Below, piece after piece: positions 17,187 to 24,816 of a DNA stretch of 64,000 nucleotides; the stretch's first letter is position 1, and each line of letters starts with the position of its first letter. The translations under genes and the position numbers were made by a program. This DNA is from Desulforhopalus sp. IMCC35007 (GTDB lineage: Bacteria > Desulfobacterota > Desulfobulbia > Desulfobulbales > Desulfocapsaceae): NCBI RefSeq assembly GCF_005116575.1, contig NZ_SWCN01000002.1, forward strand, positions 124,001 through 188,000, in the 5' to 3' direction. The notes beneath the pieces were generated by a model. The model ran no database searches. It was given only the letters and a program-made list of their open reading frames with translations, and was not told the origin of the DNA.

Positions 17187-18467
17187 CTATTTCAGCCATT
17201 TCCGTCCAGCTATCATATAAACGACAACAGAAGAGAGTATCAGACAGCCAAAGAGCTGTACACTTTTTGTCTTGAGGATGAAAGCGATGCAGACAATAAT
17301 TGTGGCACTCATCAGAAAAAACAGGGGCTTGGGCAGATGTTTAAGGACGACCCGGCCAAGATGGGCAAAGCGGATATTGCTTACCATAAGGAAGACCGAA
17401 AGCAAGGCCATAAGCCAGAGATTATCTGGTGGTACTACCAGGGCAGCACCGAGGACGATTAAAGCTCCGGCAGGGCTGGGCAGCCCATTGAAGATGCCTT
17501 CAGGAAGGTCCTTTTTCTTTTTATCCACAGTGACAAAGCGGATAAGTCTGTAGGCGACTCCGGCCACGAAGATGAGTCCGAAAATGAGTCCGAACATGCC
17601 TTCAGACTGGTAAATGATATAGGCGGGCGCCAGTCCAAAGCTTACAAAATCAGCAATGTCATCGAGATATGGACCATACTTGGTCCCCCCATGTTTTACG
17701 GCCATTCTGCCGTCAAAAAGATCAAAAAGCTGGCCGAGGATAATGACAAGAATGGCCCAGACAAAAGAGCACTGATAAGTAAAGTAAAGACTTGTAATCC
17801 CACAGAAAAAATTTAAGGTCGAGAGGATGTCGGCATAGAGTTTATTGGGAATAAACTTAAAAAAGAGTGAGGCTGCAGAAAGGATGATGCAGGCGATGAG
17901 CACCTCATCCCCGATGTCGACAATAAAAGGGTTTTTTTCTATCAGAGCGCAGAAAATAACAAGGCCGAAGCAGATGATGGCTTTAATTTTGCCAAAATTG
18001 TTGGCAGCCCCTGAAGTTTTGAGCAGTTTTAGGATATGCCGGGCAAAAAACTGGCCGACGAGTTCGATGGAAATAAGTATCCAGACCAGCTTAGGGCTCA
18101 GGATACCAGCATAGGCAAAGCCGAGCATCGGTGGCAGGTAGGTGAGTTTATCACAAAAAGGGTCAAGCCATTCTCCCCACCGGGTGACGAGATCACAGCT
18201 TCTGGCAACAATGCCGTCGACCCCGTCAAGGATGGCGGCAACGGTGAATATAAGGATTCCAATACTCTGATAGCCGAAATAAAAATAGAGGAAAAAACCA
18301 ACGATGGCCATGGCAGCCCGCCAGTAGCAGATTGCGTTTGGATGCAGGAGCCATTGATGGGAGAAGATATAATCCCGCATAGATTGCTTTTTTACCATCT
18401 GAGCCATCCAGTAGTAAAAGCCGGTTCCTACGGCAGCAGAAGCTATGATCACCAGAAATCGTTCCAT
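17187..18467 (-). CDS. Tandem CDP-alcohol phosphotransferase-domain protein
   Basis: A 426-residue polytopic membrane protein with two CDP-alcohol phosphotransferase domains in one chain. Domain 1 (about 40-150) has the full catalytic motif D84-G-x2-A-R-x8-G98-x3-D102-x3-D106. Domain 2 (about 205-345) resembles phosphatidylserine synthase (LDDIADFVSFGLAPA) with D252-G253, G265, D269 and D273, but its motif is one residue shorter and the conserved Arg after the Ala is Val257. Such enzymes swap CMP on CDP-diacylglycerol (or similar) for an alcohol such as glycerol-3-phosphate, serine or inositol. Which phospholipids it makes cannot be told. Confidence 0.85.
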   Translation of the reverse strand: MERFLVIIASAAVGTGFYYWMAQMVKKQSMRDYIFSHQWLLHPNAICYWRAAMAIVGFFLYFYFGYQSIGILIFTVAAILDGVDGIVARSCDLVTRWGEWLDPFCDKLTYLPPMLGFAYAGILSPKLVWILISIELVGQFFARHILKLLKTSGAANNFGKIKAIICFGLVIFCALIEKNPFIVDIGDEVLIACIILSAASLFFKFIPNKLYADILSTLNFFCGITSLYFTYQCSFVWAILVIILGQLFDLFDGRMAVKHGGTKYGPYLDDIADFVSFGLAPAYIIYQSEGMFGLIFGLIFVAGVAYRLIRFVTVDKKKKDLPEGIFNGLPSPAGALIVLGAALVVPPDNLWLMALLSVFLMVSNIRFAHLGRVVLKHLPKPLFFLMSATIIVCIAFILKTKSVQLFGCLILSSVVVYMIAGRKWLK

Positions 18468-18786
18468 GTTTTCTCTCTATATATCTGTTTCCTGAAAGGA
18501 AGAATTCATTTGCTTTGTATAACAACGGGTCATTTTCCAACATGGTTCTTTACCATCTTACTCCTGAATAGTCTATTTTTACAGGAAGATTGTGGTGGCA
18601 ACTGTTAAAAGAGTTTACTGTCGATTTTTACCTGAGTTGCCTGCAGTAATCGGTTTTACAAGTTATTCCGTCGTGGAAAATCTCAATAAAATGTGAATAT
18701 ATGCAGTATAAATGTAAGAGGATGTGCTAAGGGTATTTATATACATTTACCCGGTGCATCGATTATTTTTGGTGGAGTGGCTCAAA
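18468..18786. other. Divergent intergenic region
   Basis: About 320 bases between the divergent phosphotransferase and amidohydrolase genes. An AT-rich stretch near 18700-18720 contains a TATAAA hexamer that could be a -10 for the plus-strand gene. I see no gene or RNA here. Confidence 0.4.
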
Positions 18787-19824
18787 TTGAGTGAAAAAGG
18801 CAATACAGAGTTAATACAGAGTGGTTTGGAGAGAAGAAGTGCACCCAAAGGCGCATGTTTATCTGTGACAGACGGCCGAGATCTCAAAATTCTCGATTAT
18901 TGTGTACCACCTGGAACGCGTCAGAATATCGAATGGCTCTACCCCCATGTAGAGGGCAAGGCACCAGCATCCATGGTGGTTCATCTGGTCAACGGTATCC
19001 AGCCGGGGCCGGTGCTCTGTCTTACCGCGGCAATCCATGGAGACGAGCTGAATGGGATTGCCATCATCAGAAAGATAGTCGACGGCCTTGACCCTGCAAA
19101 GCTTGCCGGTGCCGTGGTCGGTATACCTGTTGTCAATCTGGATGGTTTTATTTTGCATAACCGTTATATCTCCGGTCATATCGATTTGAACCGATGTTTT
19201 CCGGGAGACTCCCTGGAGAGTTATGCACACCGGGTAGCCCACGGGATCTTTAAAGGAATTATTGTCCATTGTGACGGCCTTGTTGATATCCATACGGGCT
19301 CGAGTCTACGGGAAAATATGGTGCAGCTTCGAGCTGATCTCTCCTGTAAAGATGTTGCACAGCTGTCTGCAGGATTTGGTAATTTGGGTGTCATGCAAAG
19401 TTGTGCTGCTCCAGGCACCCTGCGCCGGGCTGCAACGGATGCCGGTATCGCAGCTCTTACTATGGAGGTGGGGGGTTCCCATGGTATAGAGTATGACAAG
19501 GTCTGTACCGGTGTGGAGGGACTTCTTTCTCTGCTGAAATCGTATGGTATGATCGGAGAGAAAGGTTTTACACCGGATTCCCAGCACGTCTATCTTGGCG
19601 GAGGCTGGATCAGAGCAGAGTTTACAGGCATTCTGGCCAATCGTGTTGAGTTGGGTACAGTGGTTGTCGAGGGGACAGTGCTGGCTGAGATATTTGACCC
19701 CTTTTCCAGTGAGATCCACCTGGTGCGGGCACCTTTTGACTGCACGGTTTTAGGCAGGGCCCATAGTCAACAGGTGGAAGTGGGTTTTGCTCTTTTTCGT
19801 GTCGCAATGGAGCAGAGATCCTGA
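18787..19824 (+). CDS. Succinylglutamate desuccinylase/aspartoacylase family protein
   Basis: A 345-residue M14-like zinc amidohydrolase. The first zinc pair lies in AAIHGDELNG (His and Glu), further active-site elements in GHIDLNRCFPG, and the third zinc ligand in VDIHTGS; the C-terminal part is a lipoyl-like beta domain (VRAPFDCTVLG). It probably hydrolyses an N-acyl amino acid or related amide; the substrate is not identifiable. I chose the TTG at 18787 because GGTGGAG precedes it by about 8 bases; the frame extends to a GTG at 18724. It stands alone. Confidence 0.85.
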   Translation: MSEKGNTELIQSGLERRSAPKGACLSVTDGRDLKILDYCVPPGTRQNIEWLYPHVEGKAPASMVVHLVNGIQPGPVLCLTAAIHGDELNGIAIIRKIVDGLDPAKLAGAVVGIPVVNLDGFILHNRYISGHIDLNRCFPGDSLESYAHRVAHGIFKGIIVHCDGLVDIHTGSSLRENMVQLRADLSCKDVAQLSAGFGNLGVMQSCAAPGTLRRAATDAGIAALTMEVGGSHGIEYDKVCTGVEGLLSLLKSYGMIGEKGFTPDSQHVYLGGGWIRAEFTGILANRVELGTVVVEGTVLAEIFDPFSSEIHLVRAPFDCTVLGRAHSQQVEVGFALFRVAMEQRS

Positions 19825-20105
19825 CTGTCTCCCCGCCTACCTCCTCGTCAGCAATCGTTTTTACTCCAGCTTATTTTTATTTCTGAAATCCTTTCCTGAA
19901 ATGGGGTAACTGATGTTGTTGATTTTCTGGAAGCATCTTTGACTACAACCTGCTCCATTTTGGGTAAGTTTACGGGGCATGATCACACAATAAACAGGAA
20001 ACACCTTAAGCTTGAAGGAAAGTCAAACCTGTTTACCTTCGACCTGGCATTATTAAGTTCAATGAAAAAGTGCCCAAATTACCTAATCAATAGGAAGTTT
20101 TAGTT

Positions 20106-20810
20106 TTACTCTTCTCCGTTTAAAATTACTTCCCCGTGGATAAGTTTTTGATAAAACATTGAACCATTCTCTTTACGGCGAAAGTGGCGATAAGCTTTCA
20201 CAGCAAAAGTAGAGGGCGATAAGTCATGGAAGGTACTTGTTATTTCCTGATGATTTTCAAACCCTCCGTTACTTATTTTGGTTAATAAATCTTCACGTAA
20301 ACGATCACTCATTAAGGCGATCTGCGTGGTATAAGCGATATACTCCCCCGCTGCGAGACCTTGAGTTTCTAGCTCAAAATGAGCTTCTGCAATAGCATGA
20401 GCAACTTCATGGATAATAAAACTATTGTGTAGCTCTCTGTTGAAAGTTAGCCCCCAGAAGCTGTTTTTTATAAATCGACATTTGCATGCACCATAAGAGA
20501 GGATGTGAGTTTTTCTTGTTCTCGTATTGTAGTGACCAAGACACACTTCAGGATCAGCATGTCCCATCAATTTGCTAACAATGTGTAGATCTATTGAAAC
20601 AGGTTTATTAAGTCCAGCTGTTCTAAGAAACGCATACGTTTTATCAATCGCCAAGCAAGCATGAGCTATGTCACACTTTTTTGCTGCGTATACAGTAACA
20701 TTTCCATTGGCACATTTTACCGGTTCTGCAAAGGCACTCCCATACCAGAGAATAACGACCAAAACACACCACAAGACTAACATGAAGCTGATAAATGGTA
20801 TTTTTGTCAT
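20106..20810 (-). CDS. Secreted HExxH-motif protein, putative metallopeptidase
   Basis: A 234-residue exported protein: a signal peptide (residues 1-29, cleavage after AFA), six or more cysteines in the N-terminal half, then IIHEVAHAIAEAHF near residue 135, a zincin HExxH helix. A Glu in AAGEYIAYTTQ about 25 residues later could be the third ligand, as in gluzincins. It resembles small uncharacterised secreted zincin-like proteins (DUF6639-like; uncertain). Strong AAGGAG before the ATG. Its base composition and position beside an IS element would fit an acquired gene. Confidence 0.65.
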   Translation of the reverse strand: MTKIPFISFMLVLWCVLVVILWYGSAFAEPVKCANGNVTVYAAKKCDIAHACLAIDKTYAFLRTAGLNKPVSIDLHIVSKLMGHADPEVCLGHYNTRTRKTHILSYGACKCRFIKNSFWGLTFNRELHNSFIIHEVAHAIAEAHFELETQGLAAGEYIAYTTQIALMSDRLREDLLTKISNGGFENHQEITSTFHDLSPSTFAVKAYRHFRRKENGSMFYQKLIHGEVILNGEE

Positions 20811-21080
20811 CCTGCTTTCTCCTTAGATTTTAGGGGGAAGAGGAGGGATTAGGTCATTCTGAACATCCTTAGCAGGGTTTCTTTTCACCCCGTGGTAACT
20901 TGTTTATAATATGTAACGTAAGCATCTTTATAATGTTATGATATTGAGTGAAATAATTTCTGGTTACCACTGCTAGTTTCCGGAAACACTTTCCCCGGAA
21001 GTTTGCGCTTAACCCCAATATTAGGACCACCCTCTTAAGTGGAATTTGCATTCCCAAACTGGTATTAAAAGAGGATGCAA

Positions 21081-21359
21081 ATGAAAGGAAAAAGAAGAGC
21101 ACATTCGGATAAGTTTAAAGCCAAGATCGCAATTGAAGCCTTAAAAGGAATCAAGACACTCTCTGAGCTAGCAGCAGAACATAAGATTCATCCCAACCAA
21201 ATTTCCACCTGGAAAAGGCAACTGCAGATGAACGCAGAACAGCTCTTTTCTAGTGGAAAGGCAAGTAAGTCAAAAACAGAAGATGAACTCACAGCTCCAC
21301 TTTATGAGGAGATTGGACGACTGAAGATGGATATTAAATGGCTTGAAAAAAAGCTATGA
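21081..21359 (+). CDS. IS3-family transposase OrfA
   Basis: A 92-residue DNA-binding helix-turn-helix protein of the transposase_8 family (KGKRRAHSDKFKAKIAIEAL, HKIHPNQISTWKRQ) with a C-terminal leucine-zipper-like helix (EEIGRLKMDIKWLEKKL). It starts at the ATG with GAGG upstream; an in-frame start two codons earlier is possible. It ends in the A7G slippery sequence and overlaps OrfB by four bases. Confidence 0.93.
   Translation: MKGKRRAHSDKFKAKIAIEALKGIKTLSELAAEHKIHPNQISTWKRQLQMNAEQLFSSGKASKSKTEDELTAPLYEEIGRLKMDIKWLEKKL
21347..21353 (+). promoter_or_regulatory. Programmed -1 frameshift slippery site (A AAA AAG)
   Basis: The heptamer A-AAA-AAG is in the zero frame of OrfA (codons GAA AAA AAG) just before its stop. 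A -1 slip leads directly into OrfB to give the OrfAB transposase, the standard IS3 mechanism. Confidence 0.85.
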
Positions 21360-22198
21360 GCCTGCCACTATCAACCCGAAAAAATTGGGTGGAGGTGAGT
21401 CCTGAATATTCCATCAGAAGACAATGTAGTTTGGCAGGCGTATCAAGATCTTGTGTTTACTATACACCTGCTATTGAAACAGCGGAAAATCTCATGTTGA
21501 TGCGGCTGATCGACGAACAATATTTGCTGCATCCGGAGTTTGGTTACCCGCGAATGACTGATTGGTTGCGAGATCAGGGGTATTGGATTAATCATAAACG
21601 GGTGGCTCGCTTAATGCGAGTTATGGGGCTTCAGGCCATAACACCAGGACCTCACACAAGCAAACCAGCACCGGGACATAAAATTTATCCATACCTACTG
21701 CGTAATATGGATGTTGCAGCGGTGGACCAGGTGTGGAGTATGGATATCACCTACATCCCAATGCGACGCGGGTTCATGTACCTCGCGGCGGTGATTGATT
21801 GGTATAGTCGCTACGTTCTTGCTTGGGAGCTTTCCAATACCATGGAAAGCCTTTTCTGTGTAGCCGCCTTAGAGCAAGCATTGACACAGGGCAAACCAAC
21901 AATATTCAACACCGATCAGGGGGCACAGTTCACTTCTGAGGCTTTTACAGAGGTGTTGCTTGATAAGAACATTGCCATTAGCATGGATGGTCGTGGCCGA
22001 GCTCTAGACAACGTTTTCATTGAACGATTATGGTGGACTGTAAAATACGAAGATATTTATCCTAAAGCTTATTCCGATGGACATACATTGTATCAAGGAC
22101 TTAGCCGGTATTTTGATTATTACAACAAGGAAAGGAAACATTCCTCGTTGAACAAGCAGACACCATTTGAGGTATTTTCAAAACAGACTACGCATTGA
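21356..22198 (+). CDS. IS3-family transposase OrfB (DDE integrase core)
   Basis: A 280-residue catalytic part of the transposase. The N-terminal HTH_21 region (LMRLIDEQYLLHPEFGYPRM) is followed by the rve integrase core with D in VWSMDITYIPM, D in FNTDQGAQFTSEAF and E in NVFIERLWWTVKYEDIY, so the DDE triad is intact. The C-terminus is complete (NKQTPFEVF). It can be made alone from the ATG at 21356 or as OrfAB by frameshifting. The element is probably still coding-competent. Confidence 0.95.
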   Translation: MSLPLSTRKNWVEVSPEYSIRRQCSLAGVSRSCVYYTPAIETAENLMLMRLIDEQYLLHPEFGYPRMTDWLRDQGYWINHKRVARLMRVMGLQAITPGPHTSKPAPGHKIYPYLLRNMDVAAVDQVWSMDITYIPMRRGFMYLAAVIDWYSRYVLAWELSNTMESLFCVAALEQALTQGKPTIFNTDQGAQFTSEAFTEVLLDKNIAISMDGRGRALDNVFIERLWWTVKYEDIYPKAYSDGHTLYQGLSRYFDYYNKERKHSSLNKQTPFEVFSKQTTH

Positions 22199-22798
22199 AG
22201 AGAGGGGGGAACAAGGCTTCCGACTCGCTTCGCTTGCCGAAAGTTGGTTTAACGCATTAAGGACTCAAGAATGGGGAAGCGTAAAGAAGAAAGGCCGAGT
22301 ATGTTTCCACACCCAGCCTCCCATTCTCAAGTCACTCACTACGGTGCTCGGGTCGCTCCTCAGCGTTGCCCTATCCTCCGAGTGAGCAGAACAACAGTAA
22401 CATGGCTCTTTGTTTGTATAAAGAAGATGGTATAAAAAAATGGAGAACTGACTTAACAGTCGTTATAAAAAGGAACTGCAGATTCCACCTTAAATCTATC
22501 AGCCAGTGGTTTAAGAATGGGGGTAGCCGTAGTTAAGAGATTCACATGGGCAACGTTAACAATTTAAGCAAATATCGAAGTTTATACTATTCCTGTAATT
22601 CTCTGGTTCCGGAGAGATAAATTCCTAACATGTTTTTACTTGCGGCCTGTCGGAGATGTTTCCGGATTATCTTTGCTGGTCACTTTATGTAGAGTGTTAG
22701 GCTTCTTGCAGGTTCCTCAACACTTCCTTCCTGCTCCTTTGCAACATTATAAATCTCAAGACTCTTTGGCCATTGAGTCATCTACGGCAATGGAAAGC
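22199..22798. other. Unexplained non-coding region after the IS element
   Basis: About 600 bases without a convincing gene. 22215-22385 contains GC-rich, palindrome-like text (CTCGCTTCGCTTGCCG, CACTCACTACGGTGCTCGGG) unlike its neighbours. It also contains a 54-codon frame, 22272-22436, encoding a basic peptide with no recognised family. 22580-22760 can fold into several short hairpins, for example GAGTGTT with AACACTT near 22691-22723. It may be IS remnant or decayed acquired DNA. Confidence 0.4.
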
Positions 22799-22830
22799 AA
22801 AAAGGGGTGGATCTTACGATCACCCCTTTT
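22799..22830. terminator. Hairpin terminator
   Basis: AAAAGGGGT and GATC arms pair around a TTAC loop with one bulged G. On the minus strand the stem ends in five T, so it fits termination of the cytidylate-kinase-like gene, which stops at 22921. Confidence 0.8.
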
Positions 22831-22920
22831 GCTCTCTCGAACCATTTCAAAGCCCTTGCTCAGTATGATCTACATTGTTGCACTGGCTGTATTTGCTCAG
22901 GCTTAAAAGATTCCAACCAT

Positions 22921-23763
22921 CTATTTGTAATCGAGATTGTAGAACGGATTGATGTGGTCTCTTTTCGGTGTTGTTGCCTTAGCAAAAATCACGTCTTTCA
23001 AATGGTAATTATCGATGATTCGTTTGGCTGTTTTTTCACGGACATCCTTGTCATTTTGCATTCGGCCTTCCAGGTTACCGAGTGTTGCCACTCCGTCATT
23101 GAGACTCACAGTTGCACGGGGAGAATCATTGACAATCATTGCATGGATACTGGCAAGGAGTGCTTGTTTTTTAAGGATTTCAGATGATTCCGGGGTTGCG
23201 TCATACAGACCGCTTTTTACAACGTCCTGGAGAATATCAACAACCTTTCCCACTTTCAAGATATCGATATTTAAAACAAGGTCGTAAAGACTGCAATTCC
23301 AGGTATCTTTACCATAGAGACTCAGACCCCACTTGCGCCTTTCATCATCATCTTTTTTGAGCAGGTAACGTGCCTCTTCTTCGGAAGAATTTTCGCGTTT
23401 CATCTCCTCTTTGATCCGGTCTTCCATGTTGGCGATAATTCTCACTTTCAAGACATGCTGGATACCCTGGAGAAGAAAATGACCGGAAAGCCCATGGTAA
23501 ACAATATTGTCCCTTACCATATGATTGAGAAAAGCTGCTCTGAAGTAACTCATGTAGCGTTCCCGACCATGGCTAAAGCGATCCAGGACAGACGGTGCGT
23601 CATGAAGGGCCTTGATGAGACGGAATTCTGGAATGGAGAATTCGTCACATGCCTCCAGCAGAATATCTCTGGATACGCATTGGTAACCAAGTTTCTCTGC
23701 GAGAGCCTCCGCAACCTCTTTGCCCCGGCTGTAAGAGCCTCGTGATATCGTAACAATAGCCAT
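22921..23763 (-). CDS. Cytidylate-kinase-like protein with BON-like C-terminal domain
   Basis: A 280-residue protein. Residues 1-200 match the cytidylate-kinase-like P-loop family: ISRGSYSRGKEVAEALAEKLGY (G-x4-GK loop), FLLQGIQHVLKVRIIA and ERRKWGLSLYGKDTWN with the lid arginines. Residues 205-265 (ALLASIHAMIVNDSPRA, VSLNDGVATLGNL) look like a BON-type domain. Members occur in sulfate reducers, often of unknown role; true CMP kinase activity is doubtful. GGGAG lies upstream of the start. It stands alone, between a terminator and the Ehr operon hairpin. Confidence 0.8.
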   Translation of the reverse strand: MAIVTISRGSYSRGKEVAEALAEKLGYQCVSRDILLEACDEFSIPEFRLIKALHDAPSVLDRFSHGRERYMSYFRAAFLNHMVRDNIVYHGLSGHFLLQGIQHVLKVRIIANMEDRIKEEMKRENSSEEEARYLLKKDDDERRKWGLSLYGKDTWNCSLYDLVLNIDILKVGKVVDILQDVVKSGLYDATPESSEILKKQALLASIHAMIVNDSPRATVSLNDGVATLGNLEGRMQNDKDVREKTAKRIIDNYHLKDVIFAKATTPKRDHINPFYNLDYK

Positions 23764-23934
23764 TATGTACTCCCTTATTTTGAGTCATTTGAAAGAAAGA
23801 TAACACTATGAGTAGAATAGTTACGTTCCTATCAAAAATCTTTAAATATTCGCCTGGGGCAAATATATACCTAGTTAGAGCCATACTCAAGGAATTCTGT
23901 GATAAACTACCAGAAATGCGGAGAGTAGTGTGAA

Positions 23935-23974
23935 CCGATGAATACCCAGGAGATCACTCCAGGGTATTCATCGG
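23935..23974. terminator. Strong hairpin at the 3' end of the Ehr operon
   Basis: A perfect 13-bp stem (CCGATGAATACCC with its complement), one A-A mismatch, then GGAG/CTCC around an ATCA loop. It lies 36 bases past the stop of the last Ehr gene. No T-run follows on the minus strand, so it may act as an mRNA 3' stabiliser or a factor-assisted terminator. Confidence 0.65.
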
Positions 23975-24009
23975 GGTTCGTATTATATTTTACATGGAAA
24001 CGATACCTT

Positions 24010-24753
24010 TCACTTAAAATATTGAAGCAGAGCGTGCAGTGTTGTTAAGGGGTGTGGAGGACAGCCTGGAATGTAAAGATCCACAGGCAGCAGGCTCCCC
24101 AGGTCACCCACCACCTCATCACTGCCGTGAAAGGGGCCTCCGGAGATGGAACAGCAGCCACTGGCAATAACAACCTTTGGTGATGGGACGGCGTTGTAGG
24201 TGTCCATCAGCGCCTGCCGCATATTTTTAGAGATGGGCCCCGTAACATGAATTCCATCGGCATGTCGTGGTGATGCGACAAAATCAATGCCAAAACGGGC
24301 GAGATCGAAAAACGGGGTGGTTAAAACGTTGGTATCCGCCTCGCAGGAGTTGCAGCCGCCGGCAGACACCTGACGAAGTTGCAGTGACCTGCCAAAGAGC
24401 TTTTTAAAATGCTGTTTGGAGTGGTCTGCAAGGGCCGGAAGAGTTCCGCCGGTGATAAGATCAGATCGAGTGGCAGCACCAATGCCAAAATCCTCACTAA
24501 AGTGGACAAAGGCACCATCGCCTATGGTTTCACACTGACCACAGAAACTGCATCGCCCAAGGTCAATGGTTTTATCAGCGGTATCTATGGCATCCTGAGG
24601 ACAGATTGCAGCACATTGTTTGACAATGTCATTGTTGCAATCCTGATTGATTATGGGCATCCCCCGGTATCTGTGATACAGCGCAATCGGCTCTTTGGGG
24701 TATGTGGAGGTTTTACACCCCTGCTCCATTTTATTCTTAATTATTTTCAGCAT
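24010..24753 (-). CDS. Ehr complex small subunit (HyfI/NuoB-like) with ferredoxin-like N-terminus
   Basis: A 247-residue iron-sulfur subunit. Residues 20-85 are ferredoxin-like (CNNDIVKQCAAICPQDAI, then CSFCGQCE), enough for one [4Fe-4S] cluster. The C-terminal 150 residues form the NuoB/hydrogenase small-subunit domain with the proximal-cluster cysteines in GGCNSCEAD, ASGCCSISGG and PGCPPHP. In complex I and group-4 hydrogenases this cluster passes electrons to the active site or quinone. In Hyf the ferredoxin is a separate protein (HyfH); here it is joined. It is the last gene of the operon. Confidence 0.9.
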   Translation of the reverse strand: MLKIIKNKMEQGCKTSTYPKEPIALYHRYRGMPIINQDCNNDIVKQCAAICPQDAIDTADKTIDLGRCSFCGQCETIGDGAFVHFSEDFGIGAATRSDLITGGTLPALADHSKQHFKKLFGRSLQLRQVSAGGCNSCEADTNVLTTPFFDLARFGIDFVASPRHADGIHVTGPISKNMRQALMDTYNAVPSPKVVIASGCCSISGGPFHGSDEVVGDLGSLLPVDLYIPGCPPHPLTTLHALLQYFK

Positions 24754-24816
24754 AATCAAACCTTGTTTATTTTTCTTTGTCGTCAGACTGATTTTTCATG
24801 AGAACACTGATCAGTG

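Larger units (their letters stand above)
21003..22198 (+). mobile_element. IS3-family insertion sequence
   Basis: The element has two overlapping genes in the IS3 arrangement with a frameshift signal. The left end contains the typical IS3-group leader (CCCC, then AGGACCACCCTCTTAAG) from about 21003. The right inverted repeat should follow the orfB stop. Only GAGAGGGGGGAACAAGG is found there, a weak match; a second weak match to the outer left end (TTGGTTTAACGCA) lies near 22242-22254. The right boundary is therefore uncertain and may be decayed. No target duplication could be defined. Confidence 0.8.

Noticed and set aside
22240-22400. Integron attC-like site suggested by GTTTAAC and nearby palindromes
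   Set aside because: The paired R/L boxes of an attC site could not be found, and there is no integrase or cassette array.
22272-22436. A 54-codon plus-strand frame starting MGKRKEERPSMF
   Set aside because: The start faintly resembles some transposase N-termini, but the rest is not recognisable and follows the GC-rich palindromic text. Not strong enough to call a gene.
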